Both the position numbers and the translations under genes were made by a program. This document shows positions 11,657-21,300 of a stretch of 64,000 nucleotides of DNA, in pieces. Location of the stretch: assembly GCA_037176885.1 (NCBI GenBank), contig JAWWNJ010000045.1, positions 248,001 through 312,000 of the forward strand, read 5' to 3'. This stretch comes from Favolaschia claudopus (Eukaryota; Basidiomycota; Agaricomycetes; Agaricales; Mycenaceae). How positions within the stretch are numbered: the first letter of the stretch is position 1; each line of letters begins with the position of its first letter. The notes beneath the pieces are model-generated. The model saw nothing but the letters and a program-made list of their open reading frames with translations. It had not been told where the DNA came from and searched no databases.

Positions 11657-13658
11657 TCACACAAAACTGTTGACGCAAAGGGCGCACCGGCATGGAGCGT
11701 GCTTTGCTGGTCCCGCTCGTGTTGCCTGTGCGTTCGGCAACAAGGTTTGAAACAACGGTCCTCCTTGTTGGATGGGTGGGGTGGATAAAATCACCGGAGG
11801 AAGGGGAAGAGCTGGTATGGGCGGCTGACTTGGCGGGCAGATGTTGTCGACAACCAACGCTGAAGGTACGCTTTCAGTCACAGGCTCGAGATCAATATAC
11901 TCCGCGTCTCGAGGCTCCCCAGCTTTGGGACGCACAGCCATGCGGTCAAACGAGGTGGGATCGTTGGTTTCGCCTAACAAGATATAAATTCGTCAGTTTC
12001 AGGTAGCTGGATGGTAAAATGAACTGACCACCAATAGAAAGGTCTGTCTCGCCATCAGGAAATGGAATTGCGGGAAGGACATCGGTGCGGTTATTGTCAG
12101 CAGTGATGATGTCGAGAAACGGCTGGCGAGCAACAAAATTATCACCCGAGGCGAGGGTGGTACGTTCGGAGGTAAGCAAGATGCTTTTCTTGTGGTGTGA
12201 TTCGAGCTGAAGGGGGACTTTGTAGTAAAGTCGCTGGTTTGAGTCCGTTATTGCTCGGGATTGGATATTGCACTGTGCATTCCAAAACTTGCAGAATTTA
12301 TCCCAGTCGATGTTGTTGTAATGTTCGTGCGGCGGGCTGACTTTTCCTCCCTTTTTGAACATCGGGTTGTTGATGAGTTCTTTGAACAAGATATACTCAG
12401 CGAGGGTGTGAACAGGAAGAACTGCGAACAGCACGAGCTGTCGCAGCTGGAGATAGCGGTAAATATTTGTCGGTTTGGTGCTGAGCCGTGTCAAGACATG
12501 AACCGGGGTGTCTCGGTGGTGTGGTACGCCGGTGATATGTGGCCGCGGGAGGGTGACGATGTTGAGATTTTCAGCGAGTGATTTTGACATGGGCAAGATA
12601 CCGATAGTTTCGGATGTTGCGATGCGAGTGGAGAGCACACGAGGAAGGGGGAAGGATGGTGTCATGCCAGCGTTTGTAGCCAACTCGACAATTTCGTCGC
12701 GAGTCCAGATGTCAAAGTGTCCACGGTACTTGCGCCCTGTGCGATTATGAAACCCGACCTGCTCCGAGTCGAACATATTAAATAAGGAGGGTTGAATAAA
12801 TTGTACCATAAACATTACCTTGAGGTTGCGCCGAAGGATCCAGTTAATTAAAATACATTCTGCCAGTTCAGGTGACGCCCGAAGGGACCCAAAAATGCGT
12901 CTGACAGCCATATGGAATCCACCTTCGACAGAGTTGGTGCCGCGAACTGTCCCGGTACAAATTGAGGCCATCGCGGTCAGTTCCCATCAGATAGTACAAT
13001 GGAATATTCGGAGGGTCCGAAAGATACCCTCTGTGCACCGTCTTGAGGAGATTTCGGGCATTTCTTTCGCTTCATCGGTGAAAAATGATCCTCTTGTTTT
13101 CTTCGCTGTGCAGTGCATGTCTGCATAAGCTGTAAACAAGACTCTCACCCGCTCCAACAGCACGGTTCGTCGGGGAATATAACGACGAATGCGGCGATTG
13201 AGTGCAGCGGACATTGCCCGTTTCGCATAATCCCAGTTTATACCATGCTTCTCGAGGACTGTTCGAACCGCTGTTTCATCGGACCGATCCCGAATAAAAA
13301 TTGCCTCGCTAAAATCATGGGAGAAAGCTTGAATGCAGAGTGCTTCTTGGATAAAAGCCGCAGAAGTCGATCCATGAAATGGAATGCATCATCAAGCACG
13401 CGAGAAGGTAGAGGCTCAGACTCCGAGTCGGACTCGGACTCAACAGCTTCGTAAATCAAGCACCAAGTTTGGTCCACACGTTCAAGGATGGTTGAAACCG
13501 GTGAATCCTGTCCAATATGTAAGAAATTGAAGTGAATACAGACACACGTAGGCTCATGCCTCGTTAATTCCTTGTTGCAGTGCCTCGATACCTTGCATTT
13601 CAGTCAAATTCTACATCGCTTGTGAGCTACATTCCATACTCCACGAATAACTCACCGG
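11657..13658 (-). pseudogene. Transposase-like repeat protein, frameshifted and split by the Gypsy insertion
   Basis: Read right to left, the pieces match in order a protein family dispersed in many Agaricomycete genomes: DDAFHFMDRL (about 13390), FSHDFSEAIFIRDRSDE, KHGINWDYAKRAMSAALNRR (about 13230), LLKTVHRGYLSDPP (about 13040), RGTNSVEGGFHMAVRR, then GHFDIW and later segments. The longest open piece is 12971-11946. It is followed by an intron (GTCAGT at about 12028 to TTAG at about 11978) and a last exon ending in CRCALC and a stop at 11657. The DAFHFMD and RGTN-x2-EGG blocks look like parts of a DDE transposase core, though I cannot prove catalysis. At least four single-base shifts break the frame (near 13550, 13330, 13050 and 12950). 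The preceding exon ends at the LTR retrotransposon and seems to continue beyond it at 30968. Confidence 0.65.
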
Positions 13659-15085
13659 TGATAGGCCTGGGATGAAAACACCCCGTGTTTTCTCAATTTT
13701 TGAACATGTTTAATATTATATAACGCGTGTTTGAACTAAGAGGAATATAGGAACATCTCTTGGAATATATCTCGGAGGGTTAAAGCGTGCCCGCGCTGTT
13801 AACTAGATGATGCAAGGAAAGCTAGACTTGTCTACGACTTATGATTATCCAGAAATGGGTACTCGTACACGGTAGTCAAGGATAACAATCCCTCTTCTAA
13901 GTCCAACCATTCTACCAATTGAATTGGGACCTAAGGGGACATCAAGGAACATGGGATAACATTGGGGGAATACTTAGGCAGCGCGCCTAGGCCAAGATCA
14001 AGGGATTCGAGTCGCGGAACGACGAACCAAGGGAAACCGAGTAGCGGCAGAAGGATTGCCGAAGATGCCGAAGAGCGGATCATCATAGGATCAATGATCT
14101 TGAAGAGATTTCTCTACTCAAGACGAATTAGAAGTTCTGGCAAGGACCGGAAGGACCTTACCTCGAGGCGAGGCACGTAGCAGGAACATTCGTATCCTCG
14201 AAAGGCTAGCCGCGATGAGTGGATAGAAGCCAGTATCGAGTCAAGGATCGAGAGGATCCATCACGCACACGTGACCATCACGAGGGATCGACGCGATAAA
14301 TGCGATAGTGACTCCTCGTGTACTTACACGTTACTCGCGCGTGCCACCACGACACACAGGCGTGACTTAACAGCCTCGTCTGCTAAATAAGGACAATACA
14401 CGTACCAGGACACGTAGGTAGATACCCAATTGAGATGTAAATATTTATTCGAGCGTAGTATATAAAGCCTGTAAATTATTAGCTGGGCTCCAGTGGATTT
14501 GCTCCCTCCTTGATTGTCCGTGTAAGCTATCAGCCGCACGTTCAGTAAAGAGTGTTCACATCCAGTGGGACAACCAGGGAACTTAACTAGTTTTCTGTTT
14601 TGTTTTCAATCTATAAATTGGACTTGTGATTGATCAGAGATTTGTTTAAACGCGTGAACTAAGTAAATTTGAACGGGAACCATACGCGTGAAACGGAATT
14701 CTGAGACAAGGGAAACGCGAGTACAAGGGATTAAGCGCGACTTTAACAGTCAAGTGCCATATTCCAACGGATTGAAAGGAAACTTGAACAAGATAAATTA
14801 CCTAGACTCCTACAACCAACCGACATTGCGAAAGACTAAGTCCTGAGTTCGAGAGGCTCAAATAGGATCGAGTCGCGCCAACTCAAAGCAAGTTTTAATC
14901 GAGTCAAGACACCTTGAATTGTATAACATATATCCTCGGATTGAGGAATATAGTCAGATTGCCACAGTAGATACGTTACTGGAACCCCGACTCGCACGCG
15001 AAGCTGAAGTTGTGTGGATTTTGTTTGAAGGGATTTATTATCTCTACGAATAAAGTTATACAGTAAACCAATAGCAAGCGTTTCA
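13659..15085 (+). repeat. 5' LTR (1,427 bp)
   Basis: It begins TGATAGGCCTGG and ends AGCGTTTCA, giving the usual TG...CA ends. TATATAAA at 14459-14466 is the likely core promoter and AATAAA at 15049-15054 the likely polyadenylation signal. That would place the R region between about 14490 and 15070. A 72-codon frame from 13962 (start MGEYLG) is preserved in both LTRs. I see no known domain in it. Confidence 0.95.
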
Positions 15086-15087
15086 TC

Positions 15088-15105
15088 TGGAGCCCACCGC
15101 GAGGG
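15088..15105 (+). other. Primer binding site (PBS)
   Basis: TGGAGCCCACCGCGAGGG starts two bases after the LTR end. Its complement would be a tRNA 3' end of ...CTCGC-GGTGGGC-T-CCA: a 5-nt T-stem strand, a 7-nt acceptor strand, discriminator U and CCA. The similarity may extend a few bases into the T-loop (GGTTCA). A U discriminator fits tRNA-Cys or tRNA-Thr better than initiator Met. The tRNA itself is not in this window. Confidence 0.75.
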
Positions 15106-15645
15106 GTTCATTTGGCTATTACTTCATAGAAGTAATTTATACATTCAAGGCCTATTGGCTTTTGGAACTAGATTTGCTACAAAGGCGCGCTAAATTCTAG
15201 CCGCGACTCGGGCATATACTTCGGAGAGCTCTTTAGGCTTCGAAGCGCGACTTGGACAAGAAAAGTCGCAACTGGATCTTAGATTCGGTAAAACTAGAAC
15301 ACAGACACTTTGTAACTGGAGTCTTTCGAGATTTCGGGAGACGGGGAACAATCTTCAACTGGTTTTCCAAAACCACTACACAGACGTTCCGACAGGCATA
15401 GAACTCCACAAGAGTTACCTCGCCTACCTTCAAAGAAGAAGGCGAAATCACAAACGCCCGCTGAACAAGGTCGAGCCGAAGTTAAAGGCAAAGCCTCTGC
15501 TCGAGCAAAAGCGTATCAAGAAATAAGCGCGGCTTCTTCTTCACAACCACAAACGAGCCAGGAATCTACCATTGAGAGAAGAGACAATCTCGACTCGCAA
15601 AACAGTTCTCAGACTCTAGGTTCAGAAGATTTAAGTCGAGACAGA
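15106..15645 (+). other. Leader between PBS and gag start
   Basis: 540 nt. The gag frame stays open upstream of the first ATG back to a TAA at 15313-15315, which adds 110 codons without any ATG. The extension is rich in K, S and Q (for example SKKKAKSQTPAEQGRAEVKG). It may be leader only, or may be translated from a non-AUG codon or a spliced start. Confidence 0.6.
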
Positions 15646-17151
15646 ATGGCGGATCAACAAGATAGAACAGAAAGGCGGATCGCGAGTTTCAAAGTCCCTC
15701 ATGCCTGGGATTCCAATGCTCCGAAATTTACAACAGACGACTATGAGGATCTTATGACCTTCGTGGACCATGTTGGACAAATCTTCGAGTTAGGGGGAAT
15801 CACGGATGATAAGGAAAAGAAACTCCAGATCACCAATTACTTGCCTAAGAAAAAGAAAGACGTCTGGCGGACGCTCAGTAAATATGAGACTGGTACCTAC
15901 GATGACTTCCTTAGTGAAGTTTATCTCAGTTACCCAGAAATCAAATCGGAGCGCGCTGGAACTGTTGAACTCTTGAGGCAATTATGTCGACGCAACCGTG
16001 GGATAGCGGTTACCGAAGAAGGACGTCTTAGACGATTCGGCATAGAATTCTTGAGAGAAGTCAAGAAATTATACGTCGCCCCTGCGTTAATGACTAACCA
16101 GGTCGCATGTGAGCAGTATTTGGGAACTCTGGAGTCGAGCTTTGCTACGACTCTTCGAGGGTCAATTGACAGTACCATGTTAATTAAGACTCAATTCCCA
16201 GCGCTTGCAGGAGTCGCGGACAAGGACAGTGATGATCGCAAGGAGGATCCAATAAAATTGGAAGAGTTAATAAAGCTCGCCGAAACTCTGGCCTCTAAAC
16301 AGCACAAAGCTCCGTCGTTGAAAATAGACTCGGAAGCTAAGCAAACAGCGATAACACCAATGGTCAAAGTCGAACCGTATGAAGAAAAGATCGAGGAAAT
16401 TAATGGAGCGATTGCTCAACTCCGAGATCAATATGCTCTCATACAGAGGTCAGGAGAATTGCGGCACGATGAAGTGTTAAAGACTTTGCAAAATTTTGTT
16501 AAAGATCCTCCTCCGCATCAGACTCAACGCGAATATCCGCGACAGAGTTACGCGTATAACACGCAGAACCAATCTCGACAAGGTCCTCCGTTCGAAAGGC
16601 AGGAACGCAGAGGAGAAGTGAAATGTTTCTATTGCGAAGAAACCGGACACTATTCACGAGATTGCCCGTACAAAGATGAACACATCAAAAAGGGGCATCT
16701 AGTAATAGAGAACGGAAGCCATAAGCTTGGGGACGGGAACTTCATTCCTCACGGTCAAGGAAGCCAGAAACAGAGGGTAGAAAATTATTGGAAGAACAAG
16801 GCGGTTGGCCAAAACTGGCAGGCTACCTACGAATCGTTCTATAATTCCGAGAATGATACCTCTACCGGATGGGACCAAGAGTTGGCTATGGACGAGATAA
16901 AGACTCTGAAAGTAAAACTTCAGAAAGCTGAACAACAGCTTACTGGTCAAAATCAAGTCCCACAGGTGGTTCAACCCACCTATATGGCCCAAAGTCAGTC
17001 AATGCCTTTGGCCGGGAATAATCTCGACATGAACGGGATATTCCAAACCTTGATAATGAGAGGTTTACAAGCGGGAGAACTTCCCGCGACTCAAGAGCAA
17101 TTTGCTCAGACGAGGAATCAGAGTCAAGGAAAGCCCGGACCAAATTTTTGA
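15646..17151 (+). CDS. gag: Gag polyprotein with CCHC zinc knuckle
   Basis: 501 codons, starting at an ATG in good context (AGAATGG). Gag forms the cytoplasmic virus-like particle that packages element RNA. An N-terminal region of about 200 residues has the helical, Trp/Tyr-spaced look of Ty3 capsid. Residues 240-275 may form a coiled coil. One zinc knuckle CFYCEETGHYSRDC (C-x2-C-x4-H-x4-C) starts at residue 327 and binds RNA. A Q-rich tail follows. The stop TGA (17149-17151) directly follows the heptamer A-AAT-TTT at 17142-17148, a fit to the X-XXY-YYZ rule for -1 frameshifting into the next frame. Confidence 0.9.
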   Translation: MADQQDRTERRIASFKVPHAWDSNAPKFTTDDYEDLMTFVDHVGQIFELGGITDDKEKKLQITNYLPKKKKDVWRTLSKYETGTYDDFLSEVYLSYPEIKSERAGTVELLRQLCRRNRGIAVTEEGRLRRFGIEFLREVKKLYVAPALMTNQVACEQYLGTLESSFATTLRGSIDSTMLIKTQFPALAGVADKDSDDRKEDPIKLEELIKLAETLASKQHKAPSLKIDSEAKQTAITPMVKVEPYEEKIEEINGAIAQLRDQYALIQRSGELRHDEVLKTLQNFVKDPPPHQTQREYPRQSYAYNTQNQSRQGPPFERQERRGEVKCFYCEETGHYSRDCPYKDEHIKKGHLVIENGSHKLGDGNFIPHGQGSQKQRVENYWKNKAVGQNWQATYESFYNSENDTSTGWDQELAMDEIKTLKVKLQKAEQQLTGQNQVPQVVQPTYMAQSQSMPLAGNNLDMNGIFQTLIMRGLQAGELPATQEQFAQTRNQSQGKPGPNF

Positions 17152-17203
17152 AGAGCTCAGGGATAGGGGTGAGCCATCAAAAATCCGACAGTGCTAAGCC
17201 CCT
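17142..17203 (+). promoter_or_regulatory. Predicted -1 frameshift signal, gag to protease
   Basis: The slippery heptamer AAATTTT (17142-17148) sits immediately before the gag stop. After a 6-nt spacer, GCTCA (17155-17159) can pair with TGAGC (17170-17174). The loop bases AGGGG (17165-17169) can pair with CCCCT (17199-17203), giving an H-type pseudoknot. The heptamer and spacing are seen in the sequence. The fold and its activity are inferred. Confidence 0.6.
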
Positions 17204-18395
17204 TGAGAGCCGGAAAGAAAAAGGTCGGGCTGATAAAGACAAAGATTGGAGAAGCAAAGCGGCTGAGGAAGTCGAGTCTGAAGATAGGCGCGACAAAGAC
17301 AAAAGACCCGTAGAAAACAGGGCTTATGTCGAACTTCCTTATGTATCGGTTCCGCCGGTTAGAAATCGAACAGAAAATCAACTGGTTGATTTAGAACAAC
17401 AAACCACGGAAGTCGAGCCGCGGGAGTATCAAGTTAGGGCCCCTGTCCAGAGAGAAGGTCTAGGCAGGAAGGTCGCTGATAAGATACTTCGTACAGAAGT
17501 AACTTTGGATGTGCGAGACTTAGTGGGAGTTTCGCCGGAAGTTAGGGCAAATATTAAACGCGACGTAACTAAAGTTAGAAAGCCAGTTCCTAGGGACGCG
17601 GTTAAGAAAGTTATGTTCGCAGATGAAATTGAACAGGCCCTACCTTTCGAGGATGAAGAAGAGGAACCGCGACTGGAGTATGACGCACTTAGCCTGAGCG
17701 AACTACCTCCGTTGAACTCTGTGTTTATTCAAAACCAGACCACCGAAGAAGTACCACAAGGAGCGGTCACTGTGTTGGACCCCTACCTTCAATATTTGGA
17801 GAATCTCGAGCCGGGTGAAAGGCCTAGGCAAATCTATACAGACGAGAAGAGGCCAATATTCGTAGCGCGCGACTCTGCCAATTTAAGGGTAATATTCCCG
17901 ACTATAAATAAGCAGGCGCGAGTAGAATGTGTTATGGACTCGGGATCGCAGGTTGTGTCAATGTCTCTCGAGACGGCTAATCTGTTAAAATTATCCTGGG
18001 ACCCAGACATTATTGTACACATGGAAAGCGCGAATAAAAGTATTGAACGGACGGTTGGGTTAGCCAAGAATGTTCCCTTCAAATTCGGGGACATGACTGT
18101 CTATCTACAAGTACATATAATTCGAGGTCCGGCGTATAAGGTCCTTTTGGGAAGACCCTTTGAGATTCTAACTGAATGCCAAGTAAATAATGGCAGGAAT
18201 GATTCTCAGACGGTTACCTTGAAAGATCCCAACACAGGAAAGAGGTGTTCGATGCCTACGTTTCCTCGTGGACGAGAGAAAAGTTCTACAAAGCAATCTC
18301 GAGTCACGGTTGAGGAAGTCGAGGATGAGGAATCGGGTGGAACTGCTGACCCAGATAAAGCGGAGCAGGTTTTTCGCCTAACTTCGATGACTTAG
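17148..18395 (+). CDS. Protease-containing middle frame (pro)
   Basis: 415 codons with no ATG near the start, reached from gag by the -1 shift (the shifted frame reads Phe-Leu-Lys-Ser-Ser). The first 240 residues are charged and probably disordered. The retropepsin motif DSGS lies at residue 264 (nt 17937), preceded by the beta-strand pattern VECVM. The later segment YKVLLGRPF matches the second conserved retropepsin block (hydrophobic-LLGRPF). The enzyme cleaves the polyprotein inside the particle. Having protease in its own frame between gag and pol is unusual for Ty3 elements, where it normally shares the pol frame. Confidence 0.85.
   Translation: MKSSGIGVSHQKSDSAKPLESRKEKGRADKDKDWRSKAAEEVESEDRRDKDKRPVENRAYVELPYVSVPPVRNRTENQLVDLEQQTTEVEPREYQVRAPVQREGLGRKVADKILRTEVTLDVRDLVGVSPEVRANIKRDVTKVRKPVPRDAVKKVMFADEIEQALPFEDEEEEPRLEYDALSLSELPPLNSVFIQNQTTEEVPQGAVTVLDPYLQYLENLEPGERPRQIYTDEKRPIFVARDSANLRVIFPTINKQARVECVMDSGSQVVSMSLETANLLKLSWDPDIIVHMESANKSIERTVGLAKNVPFKFGDMTVYLQVHIIRGPAYKVLLGRPFEILTECQVNNGRNDSQTVTLKDPNTGKRCSMPTFPRGREKSSTKQSRVTVEEVEDEESGGTADPDKAEQVFRLTSMT
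18368..18374 (+). promoter_or_regulatory. Predicted second -1 frameshift site, pro to pol
   Basis: The pro and pol frames overlap only between 18359 and 18395. Within that window GGTTTTT, read G-GTT-TTT in the pro frame, is the only heptamer resembling a -1 slip site (compare the accepted GGATTTT class). The A-site codon re-pairs perfectly and the P-site only partly. I did not find a convincing downstream fold. Confidence 0.45.
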
Positions 18396-21300
18396 TGCAT
18401 CTGCAAGAACGAGGAGAAGTGGCGCTAAAACTTGGATTTAATGAGAATAAGGAGTTAGAAATCGAGGGGTATTTTAAGCCGAGAGGGCTTACATTTGATG
18501 AGACAGAGATTCAGGAGGCGTATATTAGCGCGTCAACTGGGTCGAGGGCAATGAAAAGAGACAGGAGAGCGCAGACTTTGTTCCAAGAATTTAGGCAGAA
18601 GACCCGCAAGGGTAAGAAGCTTGAGAAGAATAAGACAACCAAGAAATACGGTGTCTTTACTTGGAGTACCAGGGAAGGACCAGAAATCGAGGTACAAGGG
18701 GAATCGAACATCCCCGAGAAGCCCGAAGAAGGTCCGCGCACCAAGACACCAGTCGAGATAAGGAAAGTACATTCCTTTACTCAAGGAATAAGGTGTGGGT
18801 GTTGCGCCTCGGCGGATTTTATATCTCCAGAACCTTGTAGCACTTGTCCGGAAGAAGTCAGGGAAGAAGTACCAAAGGTTTCGGTTCTCGCAGGCAAGAA
18901 GTATAAACCAGTAGGATTGAAAATCCGACCAGTCTATACAGAACTCCCAGAGAAATATAGAATCAAGCGCGAGATAATTGGAGATCCTCTAGCGGACATG
19001 CCGCCATTAAATCCGAAACCAGCGGACTTCGTACCTACTGGAAGGTATACCGCTGAAAGGAAGGAGATGATAGATAAGCAGCATGAAGGGGATTTCCTTT
19101 GGGAAGAAGAGCGGAAGCTCATGCACGATTTAATGATGAAACAAGAGGCGGGATTCGCTTGGGACGACTCTGAACGAGGCAGTTTCAAACATGAATTCTT
19201 CCCTCCCGTCGAGTTTCCTGTAATCGAGCACGAGACTTGGGTAGAAAGAAGTATCCCAATTCCGCGCGGGCAACTCGAGGAATTTTGTAAGGTTATAAAG
19301 AAGAAGCTAGACGCGGGGGTCTATGAGCCTTCAAATTCCTCGTACCGGAGTAAATTCTTCGGAGTTGTGAAGAAGGATGGGAAGAGCATTCGCTTGGTAC
19401 ATGCCTTGGAACCGCTAAACGCGGTAACCATCGCTCACTCAGGAGTGCCTCCCGCGACAGATGAATTGGCAGACCACTTCGCTGGAAGAGCATGTGGGGG
19501 ATGCCTCGACTTGTACTCAGGATATGATCATCGAGACATAGCGGAAGGGTCAAGGGACTTTACAACGTTCCAAACACCTTTTGGCGCGCTTCGATTAGTC
19601 AAGCTTCCTCAAGGGTGGACGAACTCGGTTCCAATATTTCATGACGACGTCACATATATATTAAGGGATGAAATCCCGCATGTAACGATTCCCTACATCG
19701 ATGATGTACCAATCAGAGGAGGGGGAACTCGATATCAGGATAAAGACGGAAAATATGAGACTATACCCGAGAACCCCGGAATTAGGAGGTTTATTTGGGA
19801 ACACTTCTTGAACCTGAATCGCGTAATTCAGCGGCTCAAGTATAGTGGAGGAACGTTCTCAGGTATGAAGAGTATACTATGTTGGGACGTCTTCGCGGTA
19901 GTTGGACACATTTGCTCGTTTGAAGGCAGAAGACCAGGAACTGACCGTATTGGAGTTATTGTTCGATGGGGACCTCTCGAGGATGTCTCTGGCGTAAGGC
20001 AATTCCTAGGTACAACTGGGGTTCTGCGAATGTTCATAGACGGATACGCAAAAATTTGTAGACCTATTACGAAGTTATTAAGGAATGATGTTGAATTCGT
20101 ATGGGGTCCAGAACAAGTCGCGGCTATGAATGCACTCAAGGAAGCGATAAAAGTATGTCCCGCGCTGAAACCTTTGAATTACGACTGGGACTCCGATATC
20201 GTACTTGCTGTGGACACTTCATGGATGGCAATTGGGATTCAAATTTATCAACATGATGTTATTGATAAACTGAAGAAGTATTACGCGAAGTTTGCGTCAA
20301 TAACTTTGAACCAGAGGGAAAGCAGGTTCTCCCAGCCGAAGCGCGAGTTGTATGGATTAAAGCGAGCATTAGAGGCAATGCAATATTGGCTTCTGGGATG
20401 CAGGAAGTTAGTAGTCGAAACTGACGCGCTCTATATCAAGGGAATGTTAAATAACCCAGGTATGGGACCAAACGCGACGATTAATCGTTGGATCGAGCAG
20501 ATCCTGATGTTTCACTTCAAACTTAAGCACGTCAGAGGAGTAACCTTCCCGCCAGATGGGTTGTCGCGGAGAAAAGCGCAACCAGGAGACGAGGAATGGC
20601 CCAATACAGAGGAAGGGTTGGATCAGAATCCGTCCCCGGAAAATCATGAAGATTGGGACTATAATTGTGAACAACCCCTCGACTTCGACGAGTTCAAAGA
20701 CGAGATCGACGAACGAGGAGGATACTTCCAAGGATTGGAAGGAGCTGCCTCCTCGATAGACGATTTCGAAGATGAAATCACGGTCGCCCGGACGGAAGAA
20801 AAAGCCATCCAGGAAAAGGTTGTCCAGACTTACAAGGCCGAAGGACTTGTAATGCCGCAGTATATAGTATCAGTGGAAGGAGGAGAACCTTTACTTCCGG
20901 ACCTAGAACTTAAAAATAACCCAGACAAGCGAGAGAAATATGTCGAGGATCACCGATCCGGGGCAGCAATAGCCCAGGACGAGAGAATCGAGATCGTGAA
21001 GGAATGGCTAAAGAGTCCTCTTGTTAGACCTACTGGAATGGACAACAAGGAATTCAAGAAATTTATGAAATTCGCCAGATACTTCTTCTTGAGCAAGGGT
21101 GGAAAATTATATAGGAAAGGAGAAGGTTCGATGCATAAATTGGTAGTCGCGAAGGAACATCGAATGTACATGATGAGGGCGTCGCATAATGCCTTGGGGC
21201 ACCGAGGAATATACGCGACTCGTTCTCAGATCGAGCTTCGATTTTGGTGGCCAGAACTTGAACGCGATGTGACTTGGTTTTGCAATACCTGCAAAATATG

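Noticed and set aside
13962..14180. 72-codon frame in each LTR as a coding gene
   Set aside because: Conservation between LTRs is expected from their shared origin in one reverse-transcription event, so it gives no evidence of translation.
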